NCBI GenBank assembly: GCA_900318145.1
Contig: ONJM01000001.1
Coordinates: 310,001 to 374,000, forward strand
Direction of reading: 5' to 3'
From: an uncultured Eubacteriales bacterium
GTDB lineage: Bacteria; Bacillota; Clostridia; Christensenellales; Aristaeellaceae
Length of the DNA stretch: 64,000 bases
Each line of letters starts with the position of its first letter. Position 1 is the first letter of the stretch. The translations under genes were made by a program, and so were the position numbers. The notes under the pieces are model-generated. The model saw only the letters and a list, made by a program, of their open reading frames with translations. It did not search any database and was not told the origin of the DNA. Shown here piece by piece: positions 1-12,700 of this stretch.

Positions 1-142
1 TGCCGCCCATGGGAAGATAGCAGAAAATAATGTAATAGCTCAGGCACAGAAAACCAATCAGATAAACCAGCCAATACCGCTTCCAGTCTCTTACAATACG
101 CTGGCCGAAAGATCTGCGGGGTATAATGCTGTTGGTGGTCAT
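1..142 (-). CDS. Sugar ABC transporter permease, LplB-like (N-terminal part only)
   Basis: Only the first 47 codons lie in the window; the gene runs off the left edge. The ATG at 142 follows a strong ribosome binding site (AAGGAGGTGG on the minus strand, 151-160). The peptide has a basic N-terminus followed by a hydrophobic segment ending in FCYLPMGG. That pattern is typical of the first membrane helix of LplB-type permeases, which import oligosaccharides together with an extracellular binding protein and a partner permease. It sits downstream of the esterase and glycosidase genes on the same strand, which fits import of their substrate. The family call rests on this short N-terminus and on context. 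Confidence 0.6.
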   Translation of the reverse strand, partial: MTTNSIIPRRSFGQRIVRDWKRYWLVYLIGFLCLSYYIIFCYLPMGG

Positions 143-197
143 TAACCCCTCCACCTCCTTATTTTGTACCTTGTTATGGATCAGAATGATCTGCGGA

Positions 198-596
198 TCA
201 GAAGGTCCAGCTCTCCGGCGGGGCTGTAAACGAGCTCAGGGTTACGGAGGCATCCCTGAGGTACACAACCTCCATGATTCCGTCATCCACACTGTACATG
301 CGGCTCAGACCCGGATTGGTTTCCAGCATATGCGCCTTTGCTTCCGGGCGGGGATCTTCCACAGCGGTGGCTGCGATACGAATCCATTTCATTTCACTGT
401 TCATGGCGCAGATTTCCACTTTGGGGTTTGCTTTGAGCTGAGCGAATACCGGCTTTTTGTTGCTGGTAATCAGATACAGCTTTCCTTCAAATTCGTCCAG
501 CGCGCCGAAAGGACGCACACGCGGCTGATCTTTCTCAACGGTCGCAATGTAGAACGTCTGGCAGCTTCTGAGGAACTCCGCGGTCCGGTGCATCAT
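198..596 (-). CDS. Pyridoxamine 5'-phosphate oxidase-like flavin-binding protein
   Basis: A 132-residue protein of the PNPOx-like split-barrel superfamily. It has the expected opening (a short helix, then FYIATVEKDQPRVRPFG), followed by LYLITSNKKPVFAQL and a central strand ending in WIRIAATA. Members bind FMN, F420 or heme and act in small redox reactions; the true substrate cannot be read from sequence. The start is the ATG ATG pair at 596. Its ribosome binding site (GGAGGA) is formed by the last codons of the upstream esterase gene, whose stop is only 2 bases away, so the two are translationally linked. Its role in a glycan locus is unclear. Confidence 0.75.
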   Translation of the reverse strand: MMHRTAEFLRSCQTFYIATVEKDQPRVRPFGALDEFEGKLYLITSNKKPVFAQLKANPKVEICAMNSEMKWIRIAATAVEDPRPEAKAHMLETNPGLSRMYSVDDGIMEVVYLRDASVTLSSFTAPPESWTF

Positions 597-598
597 GT

Positions 599-4194
<3,596 letters not shown>

Positions 4195-4238
4195 AGCTTT
4201 CGTCCTTTCTCAAAGAAATCCGGATTTCCGTGTATTGA

Positions 4239-5567
4239 TTACCAGAAACTGTGATATTTGCCGCAGGCGGCGAACATTTCATCCACCATCGCGTCCATTT
4301 CGTCCAGGCTCAGCTTGGCGGAAGTATACGGATCATAATAAACCGCTTTGTAGATCAGGGATTTGTCGCGGTTCAGGTATGCTTCCACCGCAAGTTCCTC
4401 CGTCTGGCTTTCGATGTTGTTCAGCAATGCCAGCTCCCGCGGCATGAAACCGATCCGGGTGGGCTTGAGCCCGTTGGCATCAGCCAGAATGGGCACTTCG
4501 ACGCAGGCGCCGTAGGGAAGGTTTTCGATCAGGTGAAAATTGCGTACGTTGCCGTTGAATTCAAAGGGCGTATGATCGCCGAAGCAGGCATTGAAAATGT
4601 AACTGGCAAATTCGTGCCCCCGGTCCAGGGTGATATCCTCGCTGAACCACTTTTCCAGCATTTCCATCCGGCCGCGCCGGCGGAAGAAAGACTGGCCTTC
4701 CTGCAGGCGCTGGCTCATAAACTTCGGCGGCGTATCATCCCAGCTCCATGGGGGCGTATACTTCATGAGCAGATCGTCCCGCTTCCGGAACCAGCCGTTG
4801 TATTCACTGTTGTGATAGGAGCTCTCCGTTACGAAATAACCCAGGTGTTTGAACATCTCGATGCGGACACGCTCGGTTTTGTAGATTTCCGGATCATCCA
4901 CGATTTTCCGGAGCAGGGGATAGGCATCCTCCCCTTTGCATTTCAGTTTCAGGTAGAAGGCCGTGTGGTTCAAGCCGGCGCAGGTATAGGTCATATCCTT
5001 CGTGTCAACCTGCAGCCATTTTGCCAGCAGCATGATGGTTTCCTGCACGCTGTGGCAGAGACCGATATAATTGAGGTCAGGGAACAGGGTCTGCACCGTG
5101 CGGCAAAGCATGGCCATGGGATTGGTATAATTCAGGAAAACCGCGTCAGGACAAAGCTCCATGGCGTCCCGGGCGATATCCACAATGGCCTGTACGGTGC
5201 GGAGATAGCAGAAGAATCCCCAGACGCCCCGGGTATCCCCGATGGCAGCCTCAATACCATATTTGGCGGGAATGCAGATTTCATCCTTCAGCGCTTCCCA
5301 TCCGCCGACCTGGATGGTGCAAAGGACACCGTCCGCTCCGGGCAGCGCCTCCCGCCTGTCCAGCGTGCAGTGAACCGTTGCGGGATAATGCCCTTCATCC
5401 ACATACCGCTGCACCATGCGCCGCGCCATCTCAAGGTGTTCCGGATTGATATCCACCAGCCAGAGATCAGCGTCCCGCAGGGCTTCAAAGGTGAGAATGT
5501 CGCGGGAAAGACTGCGGGTGAAAATGAAACTTCCCGCGCCAATAAATACGATTTTTTTCCTTCCCAT
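4239..5567 (-). CDS. GH4 family glycosidase, MelA/alpha-galactosidase-like
   Basis: A 442-residue NAD- and metal-dependent family 4 glycoside hydrolase. The Rossmann loop IGAGSF begins at about residue 9. VLCTIQVGG, LNYTNPMAMLC, GLCHSVQ (metal-binding cysteine) and AGLNHTAFY (metal-binding histidine) follow the family order. The GLCHSVQ form is characteristic of MelA-type alpha-galactosidases and alpha-glucuronidases acting on non-phosphorylated sugars, whereas 6-phospho-glycosidases differ here. The enzyme oxidises C3 transiently and cleaves by elimination. It is the first gene after a promoter and a palindromic operator. The ATG at 5567 follows AAGAAGG. Galactosidase versus glucuronidase activity cannot be settled from sequence. 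Confidence 0.85.
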   Translation of the reverse strand: MGRKKIVFIGAGSFIFTRSLSRDILTFEALRDADLWLVDINPEHLEMARRMVQRYVDEGHYPATVHCTLDRREALPGADGVLCTIQVGGWEALKDEICIPAKYGIEAAIGDTRGVWGFFCYLRTVQAIVDIARDAMELCPDAVFLNYTNPMAMLCRTVQTLFPDLNYIGLCHSVQETIMLLAKWLQVDTKDMTYTCAGLNHTAFYLKLKCKGEDAYPLLRKIVDDPEIYKTERVRIEMFKHLGYFVTESSYHNSEYNGWFRKRDDLLMKYTPPWSWDDTPPKFMSQRLQEGQSFFRRRGRMEMLEKWFSEDITLDRGHEFASYIFNACFGDHTPFEFNGNVRNFHLIENLPYGACVEVPILADANGLKPTRIGFMPRELALLNNIESQTEELAVEAYLNRDKSLIYKAVYYDPYTSAKLSLDEMDAMVDEMFAACGKYHSFW

Positions 5568-5602
5568 TTTTTTACCTTCTTTATAAAACTGACAGAAATT
5601 AC

Positions 5603-5612
5603 GAAACGTTTC
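5603..5612. promoter_or_regulatory. Palindromic LacI-type operator upstream of GH4 operon
   Basis: The perfect palindrome GAAACGTTTC lies in the leader of the GH4 gene, 36 bases before its start codon. An identical site is at 10016. The central AAACGTTT core is typical of LacI-family operators. It departs from the CcpA cre consensus at several outer positions, so a local LacI-type repressor is preferred. Confidence 0.6.
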
Positions 5613-5696
5613 ACATTTGAGGCAAAAATATCAAATTGAAGCTTTATCTTCCGAACCTGCCCACAGTAAATTAATTCTGTTAACCTGATTAACTAT

Positions 5697-5724
5697 ATTA
5701 TACATAATTCTTTGCTTTTTTCAA
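5697..5724 (-). promoter_or_regulatory. Sigma-A-type promoter for GH4 operon
   Basis: On the minus strand, TTGAAA (5724-5719) and TATAAT (5702-5697) are separated by 16 bases. Transcription would start near 5690 and pass through the GAAACGTTTC operator before reaching the GH4 start codon. Confidence 0.55.
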
Positions 5725-5803
5725 TACTCCTTTTGCTCCCGGAATAAAAAAATTGAAAACTGGCAAACAGCGGTCTTTTTCGTAAACGTTATCAGTTCTG
5801 CGT

Positions 5804-7309
5804 TCACGCGGATTCCGGAGCAACGGCCTTTTCCTCCAGCGCATGCTGCCATTTTCCGGTACGGAAGCGCAGCCAGGTCAGCAGCGCCCGTACCGTACTG
5901 TCCGCACAGGCACACAGAACCGCTTCCGGAAGCCCCATGCCGAATACCCGGATGCAGAGGTACGCGCCCAGGGTCCTGATTCCCCAGTTGCATACCGCGG
6001 TAATATAGAACGGCCATTTGGTATCCCCCGCGCCGCGAAGCGCTCCGGCCAGAATCCAGGCGGTTACCTGGACGGGCTGGATGAACGCCACCTGGTGCAG
6101 GCACTGCACTGCCAGGCCGATTGCCTGGGGGTCCGGCGTGAAGAAGCTGACCAGCTGACGGGCAAGCACGTAGATCATCGCTCCGGAGAAGGTAAGGATG
6201 GCGGCGCCCACCGCAACCGTCCTGTAAGCGAAACGTTCCGCCAGGTCTTTCTTGCCGGCGCCCAGCGCCTGACCGACCAGCGTTGTAGCCGCTGTGGCAA
6301 ACGCAAAGCCGGGCATGAAGGAAATGGATTCCGCAGTCAGGTAGACGGTATTGGCAGCGGTGACAACCGTTCCAAGGGAGTTGATGGAACGGGAGACGAC
6401 GATGCTCGCGGTGGACATGCAGAACCTTTCCAGCATCGCCGGGACAGAAATATTCACCACCCTGCGGACAAGTACGGGATCCATCCGCAGGGTGAAATCC
6501 TTCAGGCGGAGGCGGGTGGGATCCTTTTTGATGAACAGCATGGCAATCATCAGCACGGCGCCGATAAACCAGGAGAAACCGGTGGACAGAGCCGCGCCTG
6601 TCACACCCAGTCCCGCGCCGATCATGGGGACGGACCAGCTGAAGAGCCGGATTTCATGGCTGGGATTGATCAGCAGATAGTTGCCGGCGACATTGATGAT
6701 GTTGACCGCGATATTGATATACAGCGGTGTTCTGGTATCTCCACGGCCGCGGAACACACCGCTGAGCATCATAATGGTCAGATTGCAGATGCGGAACAGC
6801 GACGTGATCAGCAGGTAATTCGCGGCACTGTCCAGGATCACGGGTTCCGCGCCCATCCATTGCGGGATTGCCCGATGCAGGGCAATCAGCAGCAGGGAGA
6901 TCGGAATGCCGAGATAAATCAGAAACAGCAGCGCGTGCAGGATATAAGCCCTGGCTGCTTCATAATTCCGGGCGCCCACGGAGCGGGCCACGTACGCGGT
7001 GATCCCGACGCCAAGCGCCATGATGACGCCGTTGACCAGAAACACAAAGGAATTGCAGATGGCCACGGAAGCAGTGGCGTTGACACCCAGCGCGCCTACC
7101 ATGGCGGTATCCGCATAGCTGACCAGGGTTGTAAGGATCTGTTCCAGGAAAAGCGGCCAGGTCAGGTGCAGGATGATCCGGGTCGGCGATCTGCTTTCAT
7201 CCGTCAGATCCAGCAAAGGTTTTGTCTTCGCCAATACCTGCACCGCCTTTCCTTCCTGCGTTGATCCGGAGAAACCGAAACCCGGAAAACGGTTATCTCT
7301 TTCCGGCAT
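5804..7309 (-). CDS. MATE family multidrug/organic-cation efflux transporter
   Basis: A 501-residue integral membrane protein with two related six-helix halves, each carrying the MATE pattern (VSYADTAMVGALG near residue 63 and SGVFRGRGDTRTPLYIN near 195; the second half repeats GALRGAGDTKWPFYI near 430). MATE carriers export drugs or metabolites using a sodium or proton gradient. The first 45 residues are soluble. The start at 7309 has GGAAAGG just upstream, and the GH3 stop is 19 bases away, so they are transcribed together. Its presence inside a glycan locus is unexplained. It may export a by-product or be an unrelated passenger. Confidence 0.85.
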   Translation of the reverse strand: MPERDNRFPGFGFSGSTQEGKAVQVLAKTKPLLDLTDESRSPTRIILHLTWPLFLEQILTTLVSYADTAMVGALGVNATASVAICNSFVFLVNGVIMALGVGITAYVARSVGARNYEAARAYILHALLFLIYLGIPISLLLIALHRAIPQWMGAEPVILDSAANYLLITSLFRICNLTIMMLSGVFRGRGDTRTPLYINIAVNIINVAGNYLLINPSHEIRLFSWSVPMIGAGLGVTGAALSTGFSWFIGAVLMIAMLFIKKDPTRLRLKDFTLRMDPVLVRRVVNISVPAMLERFCMSTASIVVSRSINSLGTVVTAANTVYLTAESISFMPGFAFATAATTLVGQALGAGKKDLAERFAYRTVAVGAAILTFSGAMIYVLARQLVSFFTPDPQAIGLAVQCLHQVAFIQPVQVTAWILAGALRGAGDTKWPFYITAVCNWGIRTLGAYLCIRVFGMGLPEAVLCACADSTVRALLTWLRFRTGKWQHALEEKAVAPESA

Positions 7310-7328
7310 TCCGGCACCTTTCCGTCTT

Positions 7329-9944
7329 TTATTCCTTCACGCAAATGCCGACAGAATCTTCCGCTGTAACACCGTTCAGCGTCAGCCGTGCTGTAAGGCG
7401 GACAGCTCCGGGTTTCAGCGCCCGGATCCGCCCGCTTTCAATCCGTGCTACTGAATCATCGCTGGAGAGGAAGGTAAAGGGCAGTTCCTCCGCGCAAAGA
7501 TGCTGCGCATCCGAAAGCGCCGCGGTCAGGCGAACGGGCTCTGTGTCGCCGGCCGCGAGAACGGAGCGGCCGCATGTCATTGTCACGGCGGACAGGGGCG
7601 CGTCCCAATGCCCCGAAATCTGCACGCGCAAGGGTTCCACAGAAGCAGTATCCTCACAGTTCCATCCGATCCGGAAGGCGTATTCGCCGTTTTCCACTTC
7701 AAACCGTTTTTTCCAGCTGTTCCAGTATTTCAGTTCGCAGACCGGAACTTCAAATGAAACCTCCGTGCTTTGGCCGGGCTGCAGCATTACCTTCCGGAAA
7801 CCGATCAGCTGACGCAGCGGCTTATTGTCATACAGCGCGATTTTGCGGAAATAGAGCTGAGGCACCGCTGCGCCGGCGGTATTTCCGGTGTTGGTGATTT
7901 CCACGGTAAACCGCATGGTGTCATTGGCGTCGTACGCGCTCCTGTCCGGCCGGAAATTCCTGCAGGAGAAGGAAGTGTAGGACAGTCCGAACCCGAACGG
8001 ATACCGGACTTCTCCCAGGTAATACAGATAGGTTCGTCCCATTTCGGTGGCGGTATCGAAGGGACGGATGCCGTATTCCCGGATGTGGGGAAGGTCGCTG
8101 TCCCGGAAGTACCAGGTTTCCGACAGGTGCCCGCCGGGGCACAGATTGCCGAACAGGATATCCGCGATCGCGCTGCCCTGGGACTCTCCGGCGTATGTCG
8201 CGCACAGCAGGGCGGGTACTTCGTCCAGGAAGCTGCCGGTGACCGGACCGGAGACTACCATCACCACTGCGACACGCGGATTTACCGCCAGAAGCTGCCG
8301 GATTTTCTCATCCTGCTGATAGGGAAGTTCCATCGTCTGCCGGTCGGCTCCCTCACGGGTGACGCTGGGATCCGTACCGGCCACTACGATCACCAGATCC
8401 GCATCCTTTGCGCTGTCCAGAGCATCCCGGAGTAATTCATCATCGGATTTATCAAGGAAAGGATCATCCACAGGATGCCGGGGCGGGACTTCCGGCCGGC
8501 GCATGAACTCCATGAAAGCGGCAAATTTGCTGTGCCGGAATTCACGTTCTTCTTCCGGAACGCGGTTTTTCAGATACTCTTCCGGAGTCATACCGGCGTC
8601 TTCGGCGGCACGCCGCAGCACTGCGCTGGGAGAGGGGCGGGTGAACTCACGCTTTGCCATATTCCAGCCCTTCTGATAATCGACTTTGATGCCTCGTCTC
8701 TCCGCTTCCGCCAGAATTCCCTGCAGGGGCGGAACCGAAACGCGGGTATCACAGTCGCTGCGCGGATTTCCGCCGATGGAATAGCTGCCGAACTGCCGAT
8801 AGATAGCATTGGGACCGATAACGGTTATTTTTTTCACATCACCGGAAACCGGCAGCAGGCTGCCTTCATTCCGGAGCAGCGTCAGTGATTCCGCGGCGGC
8901 ACGGCGGGCCAGTGCGACCGCTTTGTCCGTGCATAGTGAATCTTCATTAAACTGTCCGAAGGGACGGGGATCATCAAACTCGCCAAGGCGGAAACGCGCG
9001 GTGAACACCCGGATCAGGGAACGGTCAAGATCTTTTTCTTCCACAAGACCCTGCCGGACCGCATCCATCAGGAACAGATCATGCTCTACGCCTGTACAGA
9101 TATCCGTTCCCGTTTTGAGGCACACTGCAGAGGCTTCCGGCATGGTTTTTGTATAGAACTGGCCCCGGAGTTTGCCGAACATCAATCCTGTATTGGGCCC
9201 TACATCTCCGACCGCACCGTCGTCCGAAACCACGTATCCTTTAAAACCCCATTCCTCCCGCAGTATTTCACGCACCAGATGCTCGTTGGCGGAGGAAGGG
9301 ACGCCGTTGATCCGGTTATAGGAAGTCATGACGGAATATGCCCCGCCTTCCCGGATACAGCGCTCAAAAACCGGCAGATAGTATTCCCGCAGGGTTGCTT
9401 CGTCCATATCGGAGGAACCGTTGCAGCGATTGTATTCAGAGTTGTTGGCGGCAAAATGCTTCGGAGTGGAAACGGCTTTCAGGTAACGGGAATCATTTCC
9501 CTGCAGTCCGCGTACATACGCGGCGGCCAGCTTTCCCGCAAGAAAAGGATCCTCGCCGAAGTTTTCATCGTTGCGGCCCCAGCGGGGATCCCGGCCCATG
9601 TTTACGGTCGGGCACCAGTAATCAAGTTCTTTGCCGATGGTGTTGCGCAGCGCCCGGATTTCATCGGAAATGACGGTGGTCACTTCGGTGATCAGTTCTT
9701 CGTTCCAGGTCTGGCTCATGGCCAGGCATGTCGGGAAGCATGTGGCCTGTTTGAATTCCTGCACGACAGCGGGCGTTACACCGTGAGACGCTTCGTTCCA
9801 CCAGTTCCATGCACGAATATTCAGCCGGGGAATTGCAGGCGCGTCGTGGGAAAGCTGCAGCGCCTTTTCCTCCAGGGTAAGACGGCTGACCAGATCTGCG
9901 GCCCTTGCTTCGAAAGGGAGGGAAGTGTTTTCATAAAGCATCAT
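7329..9944 (-). CDS. GH3 beta-glycosidase with C-terminal Ig-like domain
   Basis: An 871-residue cytoplasmic family 3 glycoside hydrolase. The N-terminal (beta/alpha)8 domain has GRDPRWGR, the KHFAANNSEYNR substrate loop and the nucleophile aspartate in KGYVVSDDGAVG. The second alpha/beta domain carries the acid/base region, followed by a fibronectin type III-like domain (TNTGNTAGAAVPQLYF). The last 70 residues look like a Big2 bacterial Ig-like domain (SSDDSVARIESGRIRALKPG). Likely activity is beta-glucosidase or beta-xylosidase. The reading frame extends to a GTG at 9956, but that codon lies inside the ribosome binding site AAAGGTG; the ATG at 9944, with 9-base spacing, is the better start. 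Confidence 0.9.
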   Translation of the reverse strand: MMLYENTSLPFEARAADLVSRLTLEEKALQLSHDAPAIPRLNIRAWNWWNEASHGVTPAVVQEFKQATCFPTCLAMSQTWNEELITEVTTVISDEIRALRNTIGKELDYWCPTVNMGRDPRWGRNDENFGEDPFLAGKLAAAYVRGLQGNDSRYLKAVSTPKHFAANNSEYNRCNGSSDMDEATLREYYLPVFERCIREGGAYSVMTSYNRINGVPSSANEHLVREILREEWGFKGYVVSDDGAVGDVGPNTGLMFGKLRGQFYTKTMPEASAVCLKTGTDICTGVEHDLFLMDAVRQGLVEEKDLDRSLIRVFTARFRLGEFDDPRPFGQFNEDSLCTDKAVALARRAAAESLTLLRNEGSLLPVSGDVKKITVIGPNAIYRQFGSYSIGGNPRSDCDTRVSVPPLQGILAEAERRGIKVDYQKGWNMAKREFTRPSPSAVLRRAAEDAGMTPEEYLKNRVPEEEREFRHSKFAAFMEFMRRPEVPPRHPVDDPFLDKSDDELLRDALDSAKDADLVIVVAGTDPSVTREGADRQTMELPYQQDEKIRQLLAVNPRVAVVMVVSGPVTGSFLDEVPALLCATYAGESQGSAIADILFGNLCPGGHLSETWYFRDSDLPHIREYGIRPFDTATEMGRTYLYYLGEVRYPFGFGLSYTSFSCRNFRPDRSAYDANDTMRFTVEITNTGNTAGAAVPQLYFRKIALYDNKPLRQLIGFRKVMLQPGQSTEVSFEVPVCELKYWNSWKKRFEVENGEYAFRIGWNCEDTASVEPLRVQISGHWDAPLSAVTMTCGRSVLAAGDTEPVRLTAALSDAQHLCAEELPFTFLSSDDSVARIESGRIRALKPGAVRLTARLTLNGVTAEDSVGICVKE

Positions 9945-10015
9945 GATACATATCACCTTTTCCTATATAATAATATGTCAGAGGTAAATTGTGACCGGTG
10001 CCAGGGACAGAAACA

Positions 10016-10025
10016 GAAACGTTTC
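10016..10025. promoter_or_regulatory. Palindromic LacI-type operator between GH3 and GH95
   Basis: A second exact copy of GAAACGTTTC lies in the divergent region, 71 bases upstream of the GH3 start and 229 upstream of the GH95 start. Matching the site at 5603, it supports shared control of the two divergent transcripts. Confidence 0.6.
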
Positions 10026-10141
10026 GCATGTTTTAATCAACTATATCATACTTGCGGAAAATATGGAAGAGCTTTGAGAAAAAAATGCAGGGCAAGGAAC
10101 GCAGGCGGTTCACGGCTTCGCAAAAGAAAAATAAAAAGGTG

Positions 10142-10190
10142 TTTTCACAAAGGACAATCCGTTGTATAATAGCTACAGAGAAACGAAACG
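10142..10190 (+). promoter_or_regulatory. Promoter with overlapping operator half-sites for GH95
   Basis: TTTTCA (10142-10147) and a perfect TATAAT (10165-10170) are 17 bases apart. Ten bases later GAAACGAAACG (10180-10190) repeats the GAAACG half of the operator as a direct repeat around the expected transcription start. A repressor bound here would block initiation. Confidence 0.55.
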
Positions 10191-10254
10191 TATATATAAA
10201 TGCAGACCCGAAAAAGATTTCCTGTCCTGAAAACCTGATAAAAGGAGTGAATCC

Positions 10255-12624
10255 ATGACGGCAACAAAGAACTATTCGCTGCGGTACCGGAGAGGGGCGG
10301 ACGCATGGTGCGACGCGCTGCCCCTGGGCAACGGACGCCTGGGTGCCATGATTTACGGCCATACCCGGGTGGACCGGATCCAGCTGAATGAAGACAGCCT
10401 TTGGTACGGCAAAGCCATGGAACGCGACAACCCCCGCCTGAAGGACGCGCTGCCCGAGATCCGCCGTCATGTATTTGCCGGAGAAATCAGGGAAGCGGAA
10501 GATCTGATTCAGCGGTACATGCTGGGTGCGCCTTATTCCATGCGGCACTACGAATCCCTGGGAGAACTGGACATCGGCGTCAACACCCTTTCTCCTTTTT
10601 CCGCAGGGTTTTCTCCGAACAGCGAAGGCGCGGAGGAATACCGGCAGGAACTGGACCTGATGCAGGGCGTACACCGGATGCAGTGGACAGAAAACGGCGT
10701 TCATTTCACCCGGGAATGCTTTATCAGCCATCCGGATCAGGTGCTGTGCATCCGTTACCGCGCGGACAGGCCCAAATCGCTTGTGATCAACATCCGGTAT
10801 GACCGCTGCTATATATTCGAAGGGACGGTGCCGGACCCGCGGAGGCCCGGGAAAATGATCCGTGCCGGCGGATGGGGAAGCATGTTTCTGGATACCAACC
10901 ACACCCTGGATGCGAAAACACTGATTTCGGAGGGCAACGCTGCCGGTGTGAAATTCGGCGTGGCAATGGCGATGGAAACCGACGGCATTGCTTCCGATTC
11001 CTATACGCAGCTGTATACGGAACAGGCTTCGGATGTATGCATTTATCTGGCAGCTTCCACCGACAACCGGGAGGAACAGCCGCTGAATACAGCGCTGGAG
11101 CATGTAAAAGCAGCCCGGGAAAAAGGCTTTGACACTTTACTTCAGCGCCATACGGCGGATTTTACGTCATTGATGCGGCGATGCGTGCTGGATCTGGGCA
11201 AAGACGACGGCTTCACGGACGAGCGGATCGCCGCGCTGAAAAACGGCGGAAAAGATCCCGCACTGGCTGCGCTGTATTTCACCTTTGGGCGTTATCTGCT
11301 GGTGGCCGGCGGACGGGAAGGTTCCTCCGCGCTGAATCTGCAGGGGATCTGGTGCAAGGAATTCGCTCCGATGTGGGACAGCAAGTATACCACCAACATT
11401 AATATCCAGATGAATTACTGGCCCGCGGAGGTCTGCAATCTGAGCGACCTCCACGATTCCCTGTTTTCCCTTATTGCCGCAACCTGCGAAAAAGGCAGGA
11501 AAACGGCGCGGGTCATGTACGGCGCCAGGGGTTCCGTATGCCATCATAATACGGACTATTACGGTGATACCGCGCCGCAGGACCAGTATATGGCGTCCAC
11601 CTCCTGGACAGCCGGCGGTGCCTGGATGGCGATGCATCTGTGGGAACATTTCCTGTACACCGGAGATATGGATTTCCTGAAGAAATGGCGGCCGGTCATG
11701 CGAGAATTCGCAATTTTCTTTGTGGACTTTCTTACCGATGACGGGGAAGGACACCTGGTTACGTGCCCGTCCCTGTCCCCTGAAAACCGGTACATCCTGC
11801 CGGACGGATATGATTCACCCATCTGCGCCGGTCCTGCCATGGACAATCAGATTCTGCGGGACCTCTTCGGGGCATGCATACAGGCGGATGTTCTGCTGAA
11901 TGCGCAGGATGAATGGACAGAGGAATTCCGGCGGGCTTCCGCGCTGCTGCCGGAGGATCAGACAGGATCCATGGGACAATTGCTGGAATGGCGGAAAGAA
12001 GTGCCGGAGAAGATGCCGGGAATGAGCCATATCTCACATCTGTATGCTGCCTATCCCAGCAGCCAGATCAACTGGAAGGATACGCCGGAACTGATGAAGG
12101 CGGTCCGGCGGTCCATTGAGCTTCGCGTTGCAAACGGAGCCGACGGGGGCGGCTGGCCCCTGGCCTGGCGCATGTGCCAGTACGCAAGGCAGATGGACGG
12201 GGAGAAGGTGGGGCAGGCTGTGGATCAGATGGTGAGCCGTGCAGCAGACAGTTTCCTCAACGGACGCAGAATATTCCAGATTGACGGAAACCTCGGCGCC
12301 ACTGCGGGTATCGCTGAAGCGCTGCTGCAAAGCCATACAGGGATCATTGATCTGCTTCCCGCACTTCCTCCGGACTGGAAAACAGGCAGCGTCAAGGGGC
12401 TTGTCGCCCGGGGCGCTGTGGAAGTGGACATGCGCTGGGAGGACGGAAAACTCATGGAAGCCGTCCTTCATCCCAGGCACAGCGGGGAGATTGAAGTACG
12501 TGCCGGCAGCCTGACCCGGATCCGGGAAAACGGCCTGGAGATCCCGATGGATAAAACCGAGTACGGCTGGAAATTCAAAACAAAGGAAAACACGGAATAT
12601 GTGCTTCAGTGCGGCGGTGCATGA
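10255..12624 (+). CDS. GH95 alpha-L-fucosidase
   Basis: A 789-residue cytoplasmic GH95 enzyme. The opening APLGNGRLGAMIYG-like motif (LPLGNGRLGAMIYG), NEDSLWYG, TNINIQMNYWPAEVC (asparagine pair), CPSLSPENRY (catalytic glutamate) and FQIDGNLGATAGIAEAL (catalytic aspartate) are all in place. GH95 enzymes invert and remove alpha-1,2-linked L-fucose, or L-galactose in some members, from xyloglucan, pectin or mucin-type glycans. AAAGGAG precedes the ATG by 7 bases. It is the first gene of a two-gene rightward unit with the carboxylesterase and has its own promoter and operator half-sites. Without a signal peptide it must act on imported oligosaccharides. Confidence 0.9.
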   Translation: MTATKNYSLRYRRGADAWCDALPLGNGRLGAMIYGHTRVDRIQLNEDSLWYGKAMERDNPRLKDALPEIRRHVFAGEIREAEDLIQRYMLGAPYSMRHYESLGELDIGVNTLSPFSAGFSPNSEGAEEYRQELDLMQGVHRMQWTENGVHFTRECFISHPDQVLCIRYRADRPKSLVINIRYDRCYIFEGTVPDPRRPGKMIRAGGWGSMFLDTNHTLDAKTLISEGNAAGVKFGVAMAMETDGIASDSYTQLYTEQASDVCIYLAASTDNREEQPLNTALEHVKAAREKGFDTLLQRHTADFTSLMRRCVLDLGKDDGFTDERIAALKNGGKDPALAALYFTFGRYLLVAGGREGSSALNLQGIWCKEFAPMWDSKYTTNINIQMNYWPAEVCNLSDLHDSLFSLIAATCEKGRKTARVMYGARGSVCHHNTDYYGDTAPQDQYMASTSWTAGGAWMAMHLWEHFLYTGDMDFLKKWRPVMREFAIFFVDFLTDDGEGHLVTCPSLSPENRYILPDGYDSPICAGPAMDNQILRDLFGACIQADVLLNAQDEWTEEFRRASALLPEDQTGSMGQLLEWRKEVPEKMPGMSHISHLYAAYPSSQINWKDTPELMKAVRRSIELRVANGADGGGWPLAWRMCQYARQMDGEKVGQAVDQMVSRAADSFLNGRRIFQIDGNLGATAGIAEALLQSHTGIIDLLPALPPDWKTGSVKGLVARGAVEVDMRWEDGKLMEAVLHPRHSGEIEVRAGSLTRIRENGLEIPMDKTEYGWKFKTKENTEYVLQCGGA

Positions 12625-12642
12625 GGAGACTTCATCAGTCGC

Positions 12643-12662
12643 AGCGGATATTAGCGGATATT
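12643..12662. repeat. Tandem 10-bp repeat in the GH95-carboxylesterase gap
   Basis: AGCGGATATT occurs twice back to back with no mismatch in the 76-base gap between the two genes. No function is evident. Confidence 0.5.
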
Positions 12663-12700
12663 TTTATTCAATAAACATACAGTAAAAAGGAGGAATCAGG

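Noticed and set aside
4215..4228. Palindrome GAAATCCGGATTTC between the GH4 and GH95-like genes
   Set aside because: It has no loop and no T-run, and lies within the short gap of one operon; nothing supports a terminator or operator role.
5603..5612. CcpA cre site
   Set aside because: The palindrome matches the cre core but fails at several outer positions of the consensus; a LacI-type operator fits better.
4251..5639. 462-codon plus-strand frame opposite the GH4 gene, and similar long frames opposite MATE, pckA and oadA
   Set aside because: All mirror real genes with strong motifs and good ribosome binding sites; none of the antisense frames has these.
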